In this document: positions 48,815 through 57,597 of the stretch, in pieces
How positions within the stretch are numbered: position 1 is the stretch's first letter
Layout: each line of letters begins with the position of its first letter
Assembly (NCBI GenBank): GCA_963757335.1
Contig: CAVWRJ010000013.1
Span: 372,001-436,000, forward strand
DNA length: 64,000 nucleotides
Origin: DASQPA01 sp963757335
GTDB lineage: Bacteria > Acidobacteriota > Thermoanaerobaculia > Multivoradales > UBA5704
Reading direction: 5' to 3'
Made by a program: the position numbers and the translations under genes
The notes under the pieces: generated by a model
Database searches by the model: none
Told to the model about the DNA's origin: nothing
What the model saw: the letters and a program-made list of their open reading frames with translations, nothing else

Positions 48815-50777
48815 GTCCTGCCCTCCTCCCGTGTGCCGGGGGAGCGTACCACCAGGCGCTCGTCGCCCACCCGCTTGGTGGCCCCGGTCGAGTCGAGGTG
48901 CTCCAAGAGCGGGATGGCCCACTTCCGGGAGAGCCCGAAGCGGTCCTTGAAGTCGGCGACCGAGAAACGCTCCCAGGCGGTCTCCAGGAGCGCCTGGCGG
49001 AGGTCGGTCACCGCCGCCGCAGCGAGGACGAGCCCGGCGGGCAGCCGGACGAGCTGGCCGCGGGCCACCAGGTGCCGCACGACTCCATCTAAGATCTGTG
49101 GTTTCGTCTGGAGATCGACCTGGAGGTCGGTCGGGCCGGGCGGGGTCAGGCCGGCTTTCTGGAAGCGGTCGAGGACGTCGGCGGCCAGGCGCGACTCCTC
49201 GGGGGTCAGCTCCGACCCGCGGCCGGGGAGAAACACCTGGTCGCCGCGCACGGCGAGCACCTTCTGGGCCGTGGGCCAGGCGAGGTAGACGTCGGCCAGG
49301 TCGGCCGCCCGGCCGCGGAGGATGCGCCGCACCGCCTCGGCCTTCGGCATCCCCAGGGCCATGCGGTCCTTCTGGAAGTACTCCTTGAGCACCCGGCGGG
49401 CCCGCTCGGTCAGCCGTTTGAAGGCCGCGGGGGTAACGAAGCGCCGGCTGTGGCCGACCCCCTCCGGCACCTCCAGGAGGCGGCCCTGGGCGGCCAGGGC
49501 GGCGAGCTCCGCCGTCACCCCGGCCGGGGCCACCCCCAGCCGGCGGGCCAGCTCGGGCGCCTCGGCGCCGCGCTCGCCGGCCCCCGCCACCCAGAGCGTC
49601 AGGGTCGCCCGGAGGTCCCCCTCCAGGGCGGCGAGGGCGGGTTCCAGAGCGGTGCCGCGCGGCCGGCGCCAGAGCGGATCGAGGATCTCGCCACCGCCCA
49701 AGGTCGTCGCCGGGGAGGGGCGGCGGAGGATGAAGCGGTCGCCGCGCACCGCCACCACCGGGGCGGCGAGGCGGATCTCGACGAGGCCGCTCTCCCCCGG
49801 CTCGATCCGCTCGACGCCGAGCGGCCGCATCCGTCCCACCGCCTCGCTGGAGTAGAGGTGGAGGCGGACCGGCACATAGCCGGCGAGGGGGGCCGGCGCC
49901 CCGGCGAGGAGAGTGAAGCGGGCGGCGAGCCGGGTGGTGGCGGTGAAGCTGCCCGGGGTGACGAGCTCCAGGCCGCGGTGGAGCTCCTCCAAGGGTAGGC
50001 CGGTGACCTGGAGCGAGGTGCGCTCGCCGGCGAGAGCCGCCTCCCGGGGCTCGCCATGGACCTGGATGCTCCGCACCCGCGCCGTGCCGCCGCTGCGGCA
50101 GGGCTTCCAGGGTGTCGCCGGTGTGGATGGCGCCCGAGACCAGGGTGCCGGTCACCACTGCCCCCAGCCCCTTCAAATGGAAGGCGCGATCGAGCGGCAG
50201 TCTGGCCGGACGTGAGGGTCGGGCGGCGGCGCGCCGCCGCCTGCCCGGTGGGCTCCTCGGCGGCTCCATACTGCCGGGCGATCTGGAAGAGGGCCTCCTT
50301 CAAGAGGGGCAGCCCGGCGCCGGTGGTCGACGAGACCGGGAGGACGGCCGAGCGGGCGAAGGGGGTGCCGGCCAGGAGCTCCTCGACCTCCAGTTGGGCG
50401 ATCTCCAGGAGGTCGGGGTCCACGAGGTCGGCCTTGGTCAGGGCCACGAGCCCGGCCGGGATGCCGAGGAGCGAGCAGACCGCCAAGTGCTCCCGGGTCT
50501 GCGGCTTGACCCCCTCGTCCGCCGCCACCACGAGGAGCATGATGCGGATGCCGCCCAGGCCGGCCAAAGCGTTGTGGAGGAAGCGCTCGTGTCCGGGGAC
50601 GTCCACGAAGCCGATCTGGAGGTCCCCCTCGGTCAGGTGGGCGAAGCCGATATCGATCGTGATGCCGCGCGCCTTCTCCTCGGCCCAGCGGTCGCAGTCG
50701 ATCCCGGTGAGAGCCAGGACGAGGCTGGTCTTCCCGTGGTCGATATGGCCGGCGGTACCGACGATGACGCGTGGCAT
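48811..50777 (-). CDS. selB: Selenocysteine-specific elongation factor SelB, two frameshifts
   Basis: SelB delivers selenocysteinyl-tRNA to UGA codons using a SECIS element. ATG 50777 begins MPRVIVGTAGHIDHGKTSLV with G1 at 10-19; G3 DVPGHERF and G4 TKAD follow. Domain II carries PLDRAFHLKGLGAVVTGTLVSG, in the next frame after a shift between 50196 and 50240. Domain III and the four winged helices are in a third frame after 50086-50093, including SRKWAIPLLEHLDSTGATKR near the end. Removing one base at each site gives exactly 654 residues, normal for SelB. YqeY-type gene lies 10 bases upstream. No selA, selD or tRNA-Sec is in the window. Confidence 0.92.
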
Positions 50778-50787
50778 CCGTGGCCTC

Positions 50788-51252
50788 CTACGGTTTGGGG
50801 TTCAAAACCTCGCGGGCGACCCGGCTGATCGTGGCGCTGTCGGCCGCGGCACCATAGCGGGCGATCATCTCCTTCATGATCTGTCCCATGGCGGCGTTGC
50901 CGGAGAGGCCGCGCTCGGCGACGAGGGCTTGGATGGCGGCGCGGATCTGCCCCTCGTCGATCTGGGCGGGGAGGTAGGCGGCGAGGAGCTTCCCCTCGCG
51001 CTCTTCTTTTTCGGCGCTCTCGGGCCGGTCGCCCTTCCGATACTGTTCGGCCGCCTCCTCGCGCTGCTTGATGGCCTTCCGGGTGATCGACGCGAAGGCC
51101 GCCTCGTCGACCTCGGAGCCGCGGGCGATACGCTCGTTCTTGACCGCGGCGAGGAGCATCCGGAGGGTACTGAGGCGCTCCTTGTCTCCCCCCTTCATGG
51201 CTTCCTTGACGTCGGTTTCGAGACGCTGCTGGGGTGGGATGGTGGTCGTCAT
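50788..51252 (-). CDS. GatB/YqeY-domain protein
   Basis: A 154-residue helical protein of the YqeY family. It resembles the tail domain of the GatB amidotransferase subunit and may assist tRNA-related reactions. Seen: LETDVKEAMKGGDKERLSTLRMLLAAVKNERI, KREEAAEQYRKGDR, and the late GNAAMGQIMKEMIARYG. The start has CCAT GAC-type spacing and no clear ribosome site. It is followed 10 bases later by selB. Confidence 0.9.
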   Translation of the reverse strand: MTTTIPPQQRLETDVKEAMKGGDKERLSTLRMLLAAVKNERIARGSEVDEAAFASITRKAIKQREEAAEQYRKGDRPESAEKEEREGKLLAAYLPAQIDEGQIRAAIQALVAERGLSGNAAMGQIMKEMIARYGAAADSATISRVAREVLNPKP

Positions 51253-51311
51253 GGGGGGGATTATCCCATGGAAGGGAACGCCTCCCCCGCCAGGGGGTTC
51301 CCCGACCAGGA

Positions 51312-51330
51312 TCCAACGGAGTCAGGACCG
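51312..51330. repeat. Solo arm of the palindromic element
   Basis: GGATCCAACGGAGTCAGGACC matches the right arm of copy A at nearly every base (quoted in part: ATCCAACGGAG then CAGGACC). No left arm or core is present. It directly follows the XRE gene stop. Confidence 0.5.
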
Positions 51331-51331
51331 G

Positions 51332-51766
51332 TCATTCCGGGAGCTTGGGGGGGGTGCTGGCCGCCATCAGCTCAAGCATGAGGCGGGTGAGCCGCGAGGC
51401 GAAACGGCCCCCCTCGGAGGCGATCTGGGCGATTTCGGCTCGCACCTCGCGTTCCTTGGGGGAGAGGGCGGCGGCGTTCGAGAAGGGCTGGGCCCCTCCC
51501 TCTCCTCGGCCGACCTGGGTATCGCCCATATCCATCTGGGCACGGATGATCTGGATGAAGGCCTGGGTCTGGTCGAGCGCCGAGAGGGGGAGCCCGAGAG
51601 CGCGCACCAGCTTCTGCAGCGTCTGCGTCTGCGGGTCGACCTTGCCCCGCTCGTAGTCTGAGATGGCGCTGTTGGTCACCCCGGCCGTTTCGGCCAGCTC
51701 GCTCTGGCTCCAGCGGCGGACGATCCGCAGGATGGAGAGTGTGACGGCAAGGTCGTCGTTTGACAT
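51332..51766 (-). CDS. XRE-family transcriptional regulator
   Basis: A 144-residue DNA-binding protein. The HTH_XRE domain spans about 8-62, with LRIVRRWSQSELAETAGVTNSAISDYERGKVDPQTQTLQKLVRALG including the recognition helix TNSAISDYERG (quoted in pieces). The C-terminal half is helical and acidic with no enzyme domain. Divergent from the DUF5063 gene, which may be a target by context only. Confidence 0.88.
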   Translation of the reverse strand: MSNDDLAVTLSILRIVRRWSQSELAETAGVTNSAISDYERGKVDPQTQTLQKLVRALGLPLSALDQTQAFIQIIRAQMDMGDTQVGRGEGGAQPFSNAAALSPKEREVRAEIAQIASEGGRFASRLTRLMLELMAASTPPKLPE

Positions 51767-52145
51767 AACGGGAGCCTAGTACACCCCTTCCAGCCTACGA
51801 AAAGGCTCGGCCTCGGCGCGTAGTATCCATGGAAGGGCCTGAAAATTCGCGAAGGGTGATCTTTTCCAATCTACGGGGGCCTCCCGGGAGATGACTTCCA
51901 GGCGCGATTTGTCCGGCGCTCGCACCGGGCTCGGCGAACGGAGGGGAGCGAGGCCCCTCCATTCGAGGGAAGAGGATAAGATCCGCGGGTTCTGGCAGCC
52001 GGGCTCGATCGTGCGAACGACTCCCGTGCTCCTCCGGCTGCAAGCTCTATATCTTTTCGAGTCTTCGAGAAGGGTGTCCCAGGGTATGACCGACCGCAAC
52101 GACCACGCTCTCCTCCCCAGCGGGTACGGACGAGCTGGAGATACG
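51767..52145. other. 379-base divergent intergenic region
   Basis: Between the XRE gene and the DUF5063 gene. It must carry both promoters. TACTAG near 51778 on the minus strand is a possible -10 for the XRE gene. CTTTTCGA and TCGAGAAG around 52052-52071 can form a weak hairpin with wobble pairs. The in-frame ATGs at 52086 upstream of the chosen start are possible but poor. I see no other gene. Confidence 0.5.
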
Positions 52146-52652
52146 ATGGCCGTGCTAAGCCATTTTGCCCAGGAGGCGCAGCGCTTCTGCGACTGGGCGC
52201 GCAACCCCGCCGGGGACGACGCCGGCGCCCGCGAGGCGCTCCTGCGGGTGACCTCTCTCTACCTCGCCGGCCTCCACCTCTCCGGCGACTGGCACACCTC
52301 GTTAGAGCCCGAGCCGCTGCCCGACACGATCTCCAAGGCCGAGTGGCAGCAGGTCTATGCCGCGACGGCGGCCCTCCCCTTCCAGTACTACTCGGAGGTG
52401 ACGAACCCCCTGGACGTCCCCCCCGAGGACGCTGGGGTGGGCGACCTGGCGGACGACGTCGCGGACATCTACCGGGACATCGCGGAGGGGCTCCGCCTCT
52501 ACGAGGCCGGGCACCCGCGGGAGGCGCTCTGGCAGTGGGTCTACAACCTGACCTTCCACTGGGGCGCCCACGCTACCTCCGCCATGCGGTCGCTCCACTG
52601 GTACCTGTCGGACAACGAGGCGGAGCTCGCCGGGGCTCCGGACGTCATGTAG
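52146..52652 (+). CDS. DUF5063 domain protein
   Basis: A 168-residue helical protein with the DUF5063 pattern: FAQEAQRFCDWARNP, YLAGLHLSGDWHTSLEP, LPFQYYSEVTNPLDV, and WQWVYNLTFHWGAHATSAM. ATG 52146 has CTGGAG six bases upstream. Function unknown. Its 3' end overlaps the convergent mutase gene by eight bases. Confidence 0.85.
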   Translation: MAVLSHFAQEAQRFCDWARNPAGDDAGAREALLRVTSLYLAGLHLSGDWHTSLEPEPLPDTISKAEWQQVYAATAALPFQYYSEVTNPLDVPPEDAGVGDLADDVADIYRDIAEGLRLYEAGHPREALWQWVYNLTFHWGAHATSAMRSLHWYLSDNEAELAGAPDVM

Positions 52653-54288
52653 TCGGGTCCTCATACTCCCCGAACACCCCCCGGAGAGCATCGGCGATTT
52701 CCCCCAGGGTGACCTCCGCCTGGACGCAGGCGAGGATCGGCGGCATCAGGTTCCGGTCCTCTCCTGCCGCCGCGGTCAACCCTGCCACCGCTGCCTTCGC
52801 CTTCGCGGCGTCCCGGCGCTCGCGTACCGCGCGGAGCCTCTCGACCTGCTGGCGCTCGCCCTCGGGGTCGATCTTTAGGATCTCGGTCGGGGTCTCCTCT
52901 CGGGCCTCGTAGGTGTTCACCCCCACGACGAGCTGGCGCTTCTCCTCGACGGCGAGCTGCCAGGCGTAGGCGGCGTCGGCGATCTCGCGCTGCTGAAAGC
53001 CGCTCTCCAAAGCCGCCATGGCGCCGCCCATCTCGTCGATCTTTAGGATGTAGCCCTTCGCCTGCTTCACGATGTCGTCTGTCCAGGCCTCGATCACGTA
53101 GGAGCCGCCCAGGGGGTCGGCGATGTCGGCGACCCCGCTCTCGTGGGCGATCACCTGCTGGGTGCGCAGAGCGAGCCGCGCCGCCTCGGCGGTGGGGAGG
53201 CCGAGCGCCTCGTCGAGCGAGTTGGTGTGGAGCGACTGGGTGCCGCCCAAAACCGCGGCGAGCGCCTGGAGCGCCACCCGGACCACATTGTTCTGCGGCT
53301 GCTGGGCGGTCAGGGTCGAGCCCGCGGTCTGGGTGTGGAAGCGCAGCAGGAGCGACTTGGGGTCTCGCGGGGCAAAGCGCTCCTTCACCAACTCGGCCCA
53401 GAGGCGACGCGCGGCGCGGAACTTCGCCACCTCTTCCAAGAAGTTGTTGTGGGCGTTGAAGAAGAAGGAGAGCCGGGGGGCGAAGCCGTCGATCGTCAAG
53501 CCGCGGGCGAGCGCCGCCTCGACATAGGCGAGCCCGTTCGCCAGGGTGAAGGCCACCTCCTGCACCGCCGTCGAGCCCGCCTCGCGCATGTGGTAGCCGG
53601 AGATCGAGATCGGGTTGAAGCGCGGCACCCGGTCGGCGCAAAAGGCGATGACGTCGGTCACCAGCTTGAGCGAGGGGCCGGGCGGGTAGATGTAGGTCCC
53701 CCGCGCGGCATACTCCTTCAAGATGTCGTTCTGCACCGTCCCCCCCACCACTTCCCAGGGCACCCCCTGGTCCTCCGCCACGGTCAAGTAGAGGGCGAGG
53801 AGGATGGCGGCGGTCGAGTTGATGGTCATCGAGGTCGTCACCCGGTCGAGCGGGATGCCCTCGAAGAGCCGGCGCATGTCGTCGATCGAGTCGATCGCCA
53901 CCCCCACCCGGCCGACCTCGCCGAGCGCGAGCACGTGGTCCGAGTCGTAGCCGATCTGGGTGGGGAGGTCGAAGGCCACCGAGAGGCCGGTCGTCCCCTG
54001 GGCCAGGAGATAGCGGTAGCGCCGGTTCGACTCCTCGGCCGAAGAGAAGCCCGCATACTGCCGCATGGTCCAGCGCCGCTTCCGGTACATGTCCGGGTAG
54101 ATCCCCCGGGTGTACGGGAAGGCCCCGGGGTCGCCAACATCCTCTCTATAGGGAATGCCGGCCGTGTCCTCAGGGCGGTAGAAGGGACGGACGGGGATGC
54201 CGGAGGTGGTCTCCAGGGCGGACGGCGCGGGCGGGGCGGTCACGGACGGGGCGGCGAGCGCCTCGGGAGGCTGGGTGTCGGTGGCCAT
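52645..54288 (-). CDS. B12-dependent acyl-CoA mutase, large (substrate) subunit
   Basis: A 547-residue methylmalonyl-CoA mutase family protein. ATG 54288 is used; the preceding frame lacks family sequence. Features: GTTGLSVAFDLPTQIGYDSDH, IDSIDDMRRLFEGIPLDRVTTSMTINSTAA, SISGYHMREAGSTAVQEVAFTLANG, RLSFFFNAHNNFLEEVAKFRAARRLWAE, and QTAGSTLTAQQPQNNVVRVALQALAAVLGGTQSLHTNSLDEA (quoted in pieces). It lacks the B12-binding domain, so a separate small subunit is needed. This size and lack suit methylmalonyl-CoA or related isobutyryl-CoA mutases; which substrate is uncertain. It lies divergent from B12-dependent nrdJ. Confidence 0.92.
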   Translation of the reverse strand: MATDTQPPEALAAPSVTAPPAPSALETTSGIPVRPFYRPEDTAGIPYREDVGDPGAFPYTRGIYPDMYRKRRWTMRQYAGFSSAEESNRRYRYLLAQGTTGLSVAFDLPTQIGYDSDHVLALGEVGRVGVAIDSIDDMRRLFEGIPLDRVTTSMTINSTAAILLALYLTVAEDQGVPWEVVGGTVQNDILKEYAARGTYIYPPGPSLKLVTDVIAFCADRVPRFNPISISGYHMREAGSTAVQEVAFTLANGLAYVEAALARGLTIDGFAPRLSFFFNAHNNFLEEVAKFRAARRLWAELVKERFAPRDPKSLLLRFHTQTAGSTLTAQQPQNNVVRVALQALAAVLGGTQSLHTNSLDEALGLPTAEAARLALRTQQVIAHESGVADIADPLGGSYVIEAWTDDIVKQAKGYILKIDEMGGAMAALESGFQQREIADAAYAWQLAVEEKRQLVVGVNTYEAREETPTEILKIDPEGERQQVERLRAVRERRDAAKAKAAVAGLTAAAGEDRNLMPPILACVQAEVTLGEIADALRGVFGEYEDPTT

Positions 54289-54462
54289 GAGGGGGATTAT
54301 GCCATCCCCTCTCCCCCGCGCCTTTCTCTCCCACTTGCTGCTCGCGGTCTTGCCGTAGGGTACCGGTGGTGAGGGCCCTAGGGCGAGATCCATTTTTGCA
54401 CGCTCAAGCCGGTGTCATTGCAAATTGGGCTGTGGAAATCCTACGCAAAAATTGTGGAATAA

Positions 54463-54478
54463 CCACAAGATGTAGTAG
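54463..54478 (+). promoter_or_regulatory. NrdR-box-like site before nrdJ
   Basis: CCACAAGATGTAGTAG matches the known NrdR consensus ACACAATATATAGTGT at 11 of 16 positions, including the CAA and TAGT cores. It lies just upstream of the -35 box. The CCACAA is also half of an inverted repeat with TTGTGG at 54452-54457. A second box at the usual 31-32 base spacing is not evident. Confidence 0.45.
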
Positions 54479-54486
54479 TCGAACTC

Positions 54487-54515
54487 TTGACAGGCCCCAT
54501 AGCCGGGCGTAGTCT
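54487..54515 (+). promoter_or_regulatory. Sigma-70-type promoter of nrdJ
   Basis: TTGACA (54487-54492) is a perfect -35 box; TAGTCT (54510-54515) follows after 17 bases and keeps T-A-x-x-x-T. This is the best -35 box seen in the window. Confidence 0.65.
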
Positions 54516-54729
54516 CGTTCCTGCGTCGGTTCGCACCATGAAGGCCCAAGACCCCAAAGAGAGCTGAGGTCCGCGGGTAGAAAAGGGGGCTCCCTGCCCC
54601 CCGGTAGGGCGGGGGTCCGTTCACTTCGTATGGGGCTCGCTGGCGGCGATCGACGCCGATCGACAGAGAGCAGGGCGGCAACCCCGCCCATCCGGTCAAC
54701 CCGCTAGGGAACTGCGAGGAGAGGAAAGC

Positions 54730-57525
54730 ATGGCGACCCAACCCGTTCACCCCGAGATGTCCGATGGTAAGGTCCCGGTCCGTGAGGTGGCGGAGAGGGG
54801 GATTCGCTTCGAGCGCCGGTACACGACGCCCGGGGTGCACCCCTTCGACGCCGTCGAGTGGGAATTGCGCGACGCGGTGATCACCAACGAACGCGGGGAG
54901 ACGGTCTTCGAGCAGCGGGCGGTCGAGATGCCCAAGGCGTGGTCCCAGACGGCCACCAACGTCGTCGTCTCGAAGTACTTCCGCGGCCAGATCGGTACCC
55001 GGGAGCGCGAGCGGAGCGTCCGCCAGCTCATCGGCCGGGTGGCGGACACCATCGCCGAGTGGGGGAGAGAGGGGGGCTACTTCGCGAGCGCGGAGGACGC
55101 CGACACCTTCCATGCCGAGCTTACCCACATCCTCCTCCACCAGTACGCCTGCTTCAACTCGCCGGTCTGGTTCAACGTCGGCATCGAGCCCAAGCCGCAG
55201 TGCTCGGCCTGCTTCATCAACTCGGTCGAGGACACCATGGCCTCGATCCTCGGCCTCGCGAAGACCGAGGGGATGCTCTTCAAGTACGGCTCGGGCACCG
55301 GGAGCAACCTCTCCACTCTGCGCTCCTCGAAGGAGACCCTGGCGGGCGGCGGTACGGCCTCCGGCCCGGTCTCCTTTATGAAGGGCTTCGACGCCTTCGC
55401 CGGGGTGATCAAGAGCGGCGGCAAGACCCGGCGGGCGGCGAAGATGGTCATCCTGAACGTCGACCACCCGGACATCGTCGACTTCATCAAGTGCAAGGAG
55501 GTCGAGGAGAAGAAGGCCTGGGCCCTGATCGACGCCGGCTACGACACCGGCTTCAACGTCACCGGCGGCGCCTACGACTCGATCGCCTACCAGAACGCCA
55601 ACCACTCGGTGCGGGTGACCGACGAGTTCATGCAGGCGGTCGAGGCGGACGGGAGCTGGTCGACCCATGCGGTCCGCGGCGGCCAACCCATGGACACTCT
55701 CAAGGCGCGCGAGGTGATGAAGATGATCGCCGAGTCGACCTGGGTCTGCGGCGACCCCGGGATGCAGTACGACACGACGATTAACGACTGGCACACCTGC
55801 GCCAACACCGCCCGCATCAACGCCAGCAACCCGTGCAGCGAGTACATGTTCTTAGACGACACCGCCTGCAACTTAGCGTCGCTCAACCTCATGCGCTTCT
55901 ACGACGAGAGCGCCGGCTTCGACGTCCAGAGCTTCCGGCACACCTGCGAGGTGATTATCTCGGCCCAGGAGATCCTGGTCGATTTCGCGAGCTACCCGAC
56001 CGAGAGGATCGGCGAGAACTCCCACCAGTTCCGCCCCCTGGGGATCGGCTTCGCCAACCTGGGCGCGCTCCTGATGGCCCGCGGCCTCCCCTACGACGGC
56101 GACTCCGGCCGCGACTACGCGGGCGCGATCACCGCCCTGATGACGGGCGCCTCCTACGCCCAGTCGGCGCGCATCGCCGCCGCCCTGGGACCGTTCGCCG
56201 AGTTCGAGGTCAACCGCGAGCCGATGCTCCGGGTGATGAAGAAGCACCGGGAGGCGGTCAAGAAGATCGACGCGGCGCACGTCTCGTTGGAGCTCCTCCA
56301 GGCGGCGAAGAAGGCGTGGGACGACGTCGTCGAGCTCGGCGAGCGCCATGGCCTGCGCAACAGCCAGATCTCGGTCCTCGCCCCCACCGGGACGATCGCC
56401 TTCATGATGGACTGCGACACGACCGGGGTCGAGCCCGACATCGCCCTCGTCAAGTACAAGAAGCTCGTCGGCGGCGGGATGATCAAGATCGTCAACAACA
56501 CCGTGCCCAAGGCGTTGAAGCGGCTGGGCTACGACAAGGAGCAGGTGCGCGAGATCGTCGAGTGGATCGACGACAACGACACGATCGAGGGCGCCCCGCA
56601 CCTGAAGGCCGAGCACCTGCCGGTCTTCGACTGCGCCTTCAAGCCGGCCAAGGGGTCGCGCTCCATCCACTACATGGGGCACCTGAAGATGCTGGCGGCG
56701 GCCCAGCCGTTCATCTCGGGGGCGATCAGCAAGACCATCAACATGCCCGAAAACTCGACCCCCGAGGAGATCATGCAGGCCTATGTCGAGGGCTGGCGGA
56801 TGGGCTTGAAGGCGATCGCCATCTACCGCGACAACTGCAAGCGCAGCCAGCCGCTGTCGACCAAGAAGGACAAGGAGAAGACGCAGCTCCAGGCGGTGCC
56901 CGTCGTGCCGCTCGCCGAGCGCCGGGCGGTGCGCCGGAAGCTGTCGGACGAGCGCCGCGCCATCACCCACAAGTTCTCGATCAACGAGCACGAGGGCTAC
57001 TTGACCGTCGGTCTCTATGAGGACGGCCAGCCGGGGGAGATCTTCCTCGTCATGGCAAAGGAGGGGTCGACCATCTCGGGGCTCATGGACTCGCTCGCCA
57101 CCTCGATCTCGATCGCCCTCCAGTACGGAGTGCCGCTCCAGACCCTGGTCGACAAGTTCAGCCACACCCGGTTCGAGCCCTCCGGCTTCACCAAGAACCC
57201 GGAGATCCCCATCGCCAAGTCGATCACCGACTACATCTTCCGCTGGCTGGCCTCGAAGTTCCTCTCCCGCGAGGGGAAGGTGGCGGCGGGGGTGATCATG
57301 CGCGACGAGCTGCCGCCGATGGACGCTCCGACGACCCTGACCCTCGTCGGCGGCGGCAGGTTGGAGCCGGTGGGGCCCGCGGCCGTGGGCCTGGAGCAGA
57401 CCACCAAGGTGACCTTCCTCTACCAGCAGGACGCCCCGAGCTGCCACGAGTGCGGGGCCATCATGGTGAGGAACGGCAGCTGCTACAAGTGCAACAACTG
57501 CGGCTCGACCTCCGGCTGCAGCTAG
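54730..57525 (+). CDS. nrdJ: Class II (adenosylcobalamin-dependent) ribonucleotide reductase NrdJ
   Basis: NrdJ reduces ribonucleotides to deoxyribonucleotides with a radical made from adenosylcobalamin, needing no second subunit. The 931-residue protein starts after GAGGAGAGG. Family blocks: NSPVWFNVGIEPKPQCSACFI, KYGSGTGSNLSTLR, NPCSE at 367-371 with active-site Cys369 and Glu371, and LAPTGTIAFMMDCDTTGVEPD. A TSCPD-type domain (about 740-850) and a C-terminal CHECG...CYKCNNCG zinc/redox tail with multiple Cys complete it. It probably makes the cell dependent on B12. The gene is single and ends at a strong terminator. Confidence 0.97.
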   Translation: MATQPVHPEMSDGKVPVREVAERGIRFERRYTTPGVHPFDAVEWELRDAVITNERGETVFEQRAVEMPKAWSQTATNVVVSKYFRGQIGTRERERSVRQLIGRVADTIAEWGREGGYFASAEDADTFHAELTHILLHQYACFNSPVWFNVGIEPKPQCSACFINSVEDTMASILGLAKTEGMLFKYGSGTGSNLSTLRSSKETLAGGGTASGPVSFMKGFDAFAGVIKSGGKTRRAAKMVILNVDHPDIVDFIKCKEVEEKKAWALIDAGYDTGFNVTGGAYDSIAYQNANHSVRVTDEFMQAVEADGSWSTHAVRGGQPMDTLKAREVMKMIAESTWVCGDPGMQYDTTINDWHTCANTARINASNPCSEYMFLDDTACNLASLNLMRFYDESAGFDVQSFRHTCEVIISAQEILVDFASYPTERIGENSHQFRPLGIGFANLGALLMARGLPYDGDSGRDYAGAITALMTGASYAQSARIAAALGPFAEFEVNREPMLRVMKKHREAVKKIDAAHVSLELLQAAKKAWDDVVELGERHGLRNSQISVLAPTGTIAFMMDCDTTGVEPDIALVKYKKLVGGGMIKIVNNTVPKALKRLGYDKEQVREIVEWIDDNDTIEGAPHLKAEHLPVFDCAFKPAKGSRSIHYMGHLKMLAAAQPFISGAISKTINMPENSTPEEIMQAYVEGWRMGLKAIAIYRDNCKRSQPLSTKKDKEKTQLQAVPVVPLAERRAVRRKLSDERRAITHKFSINEHEGYLTVGLYEDGQPGEIFLVMAKEGSTISGLMDSLATSISIALQYGVPLQTLVDKFSHTRFEPSGFTKNPEIPIAKSITDYIFRWLASKFLSREGKVAAGVIMRDELPPMDAPTTLTLVGGGRLEPVGPAAVGLEQTTKVTFLYQQDAPSCHECGAIMVRNGSCYKCNNCGSTSGCS

Positions 57526-57560
57526 ACGGAGCCAGCACCTGGGATTTGGCTTGTCGGGAG

Positions 57561-57597
57561 GGGCCGGGGCGCGGTCATTCGCGCCCCGGCCCTTTTT
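57561..57597 (+). terminator. Strong intrinsic terminator of nrdJ
   Basis: GGGCCGGGGCGCG (57561-57573) and CGCGCCCCGGCCC (57580-57592) form a perfect 13-bp stem, followed by TTTTT. It lies immediately after nrdJ and touches the end of the convergent transglutaminase gene. Confidence 0.95.

Larger units (their letters stand above)
54289..54729 (+). promoter_or_regulatory. Long structured leader of nrdJ
   Basis: A 441-base gap. The nrdJ promoter lies at 54487-54515 and leaves about 205 bases of 5' leader. GGGGGC (54585-54590) pairs with GCCCCC (54596-54601), while the same C run can instead pair with GGGGG (54611-54615): mutually exclusive hairpins. GGCG/CGCC at 54642-54657 and GGGCGG (54673-54678) with CCGCCC (54684-54689) follow, the last just before GAGGAGAGG. 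No cobalamin riboswitch consensus (AGTCAGGA-type or GCCACTG boxes) is seen. A conserved RNA motif upstream of nrdJ genes has been described; whether this belongs to it cannot be judged by eye. Confidence 0.5.

Noticed and set aside
54289..54729. Cobalamin riboswitch before nrdJ
   Set aside because: Expected because the enzyme uses B12, but no B12-box consensus is seen. Kept as an unclassified leader instead.
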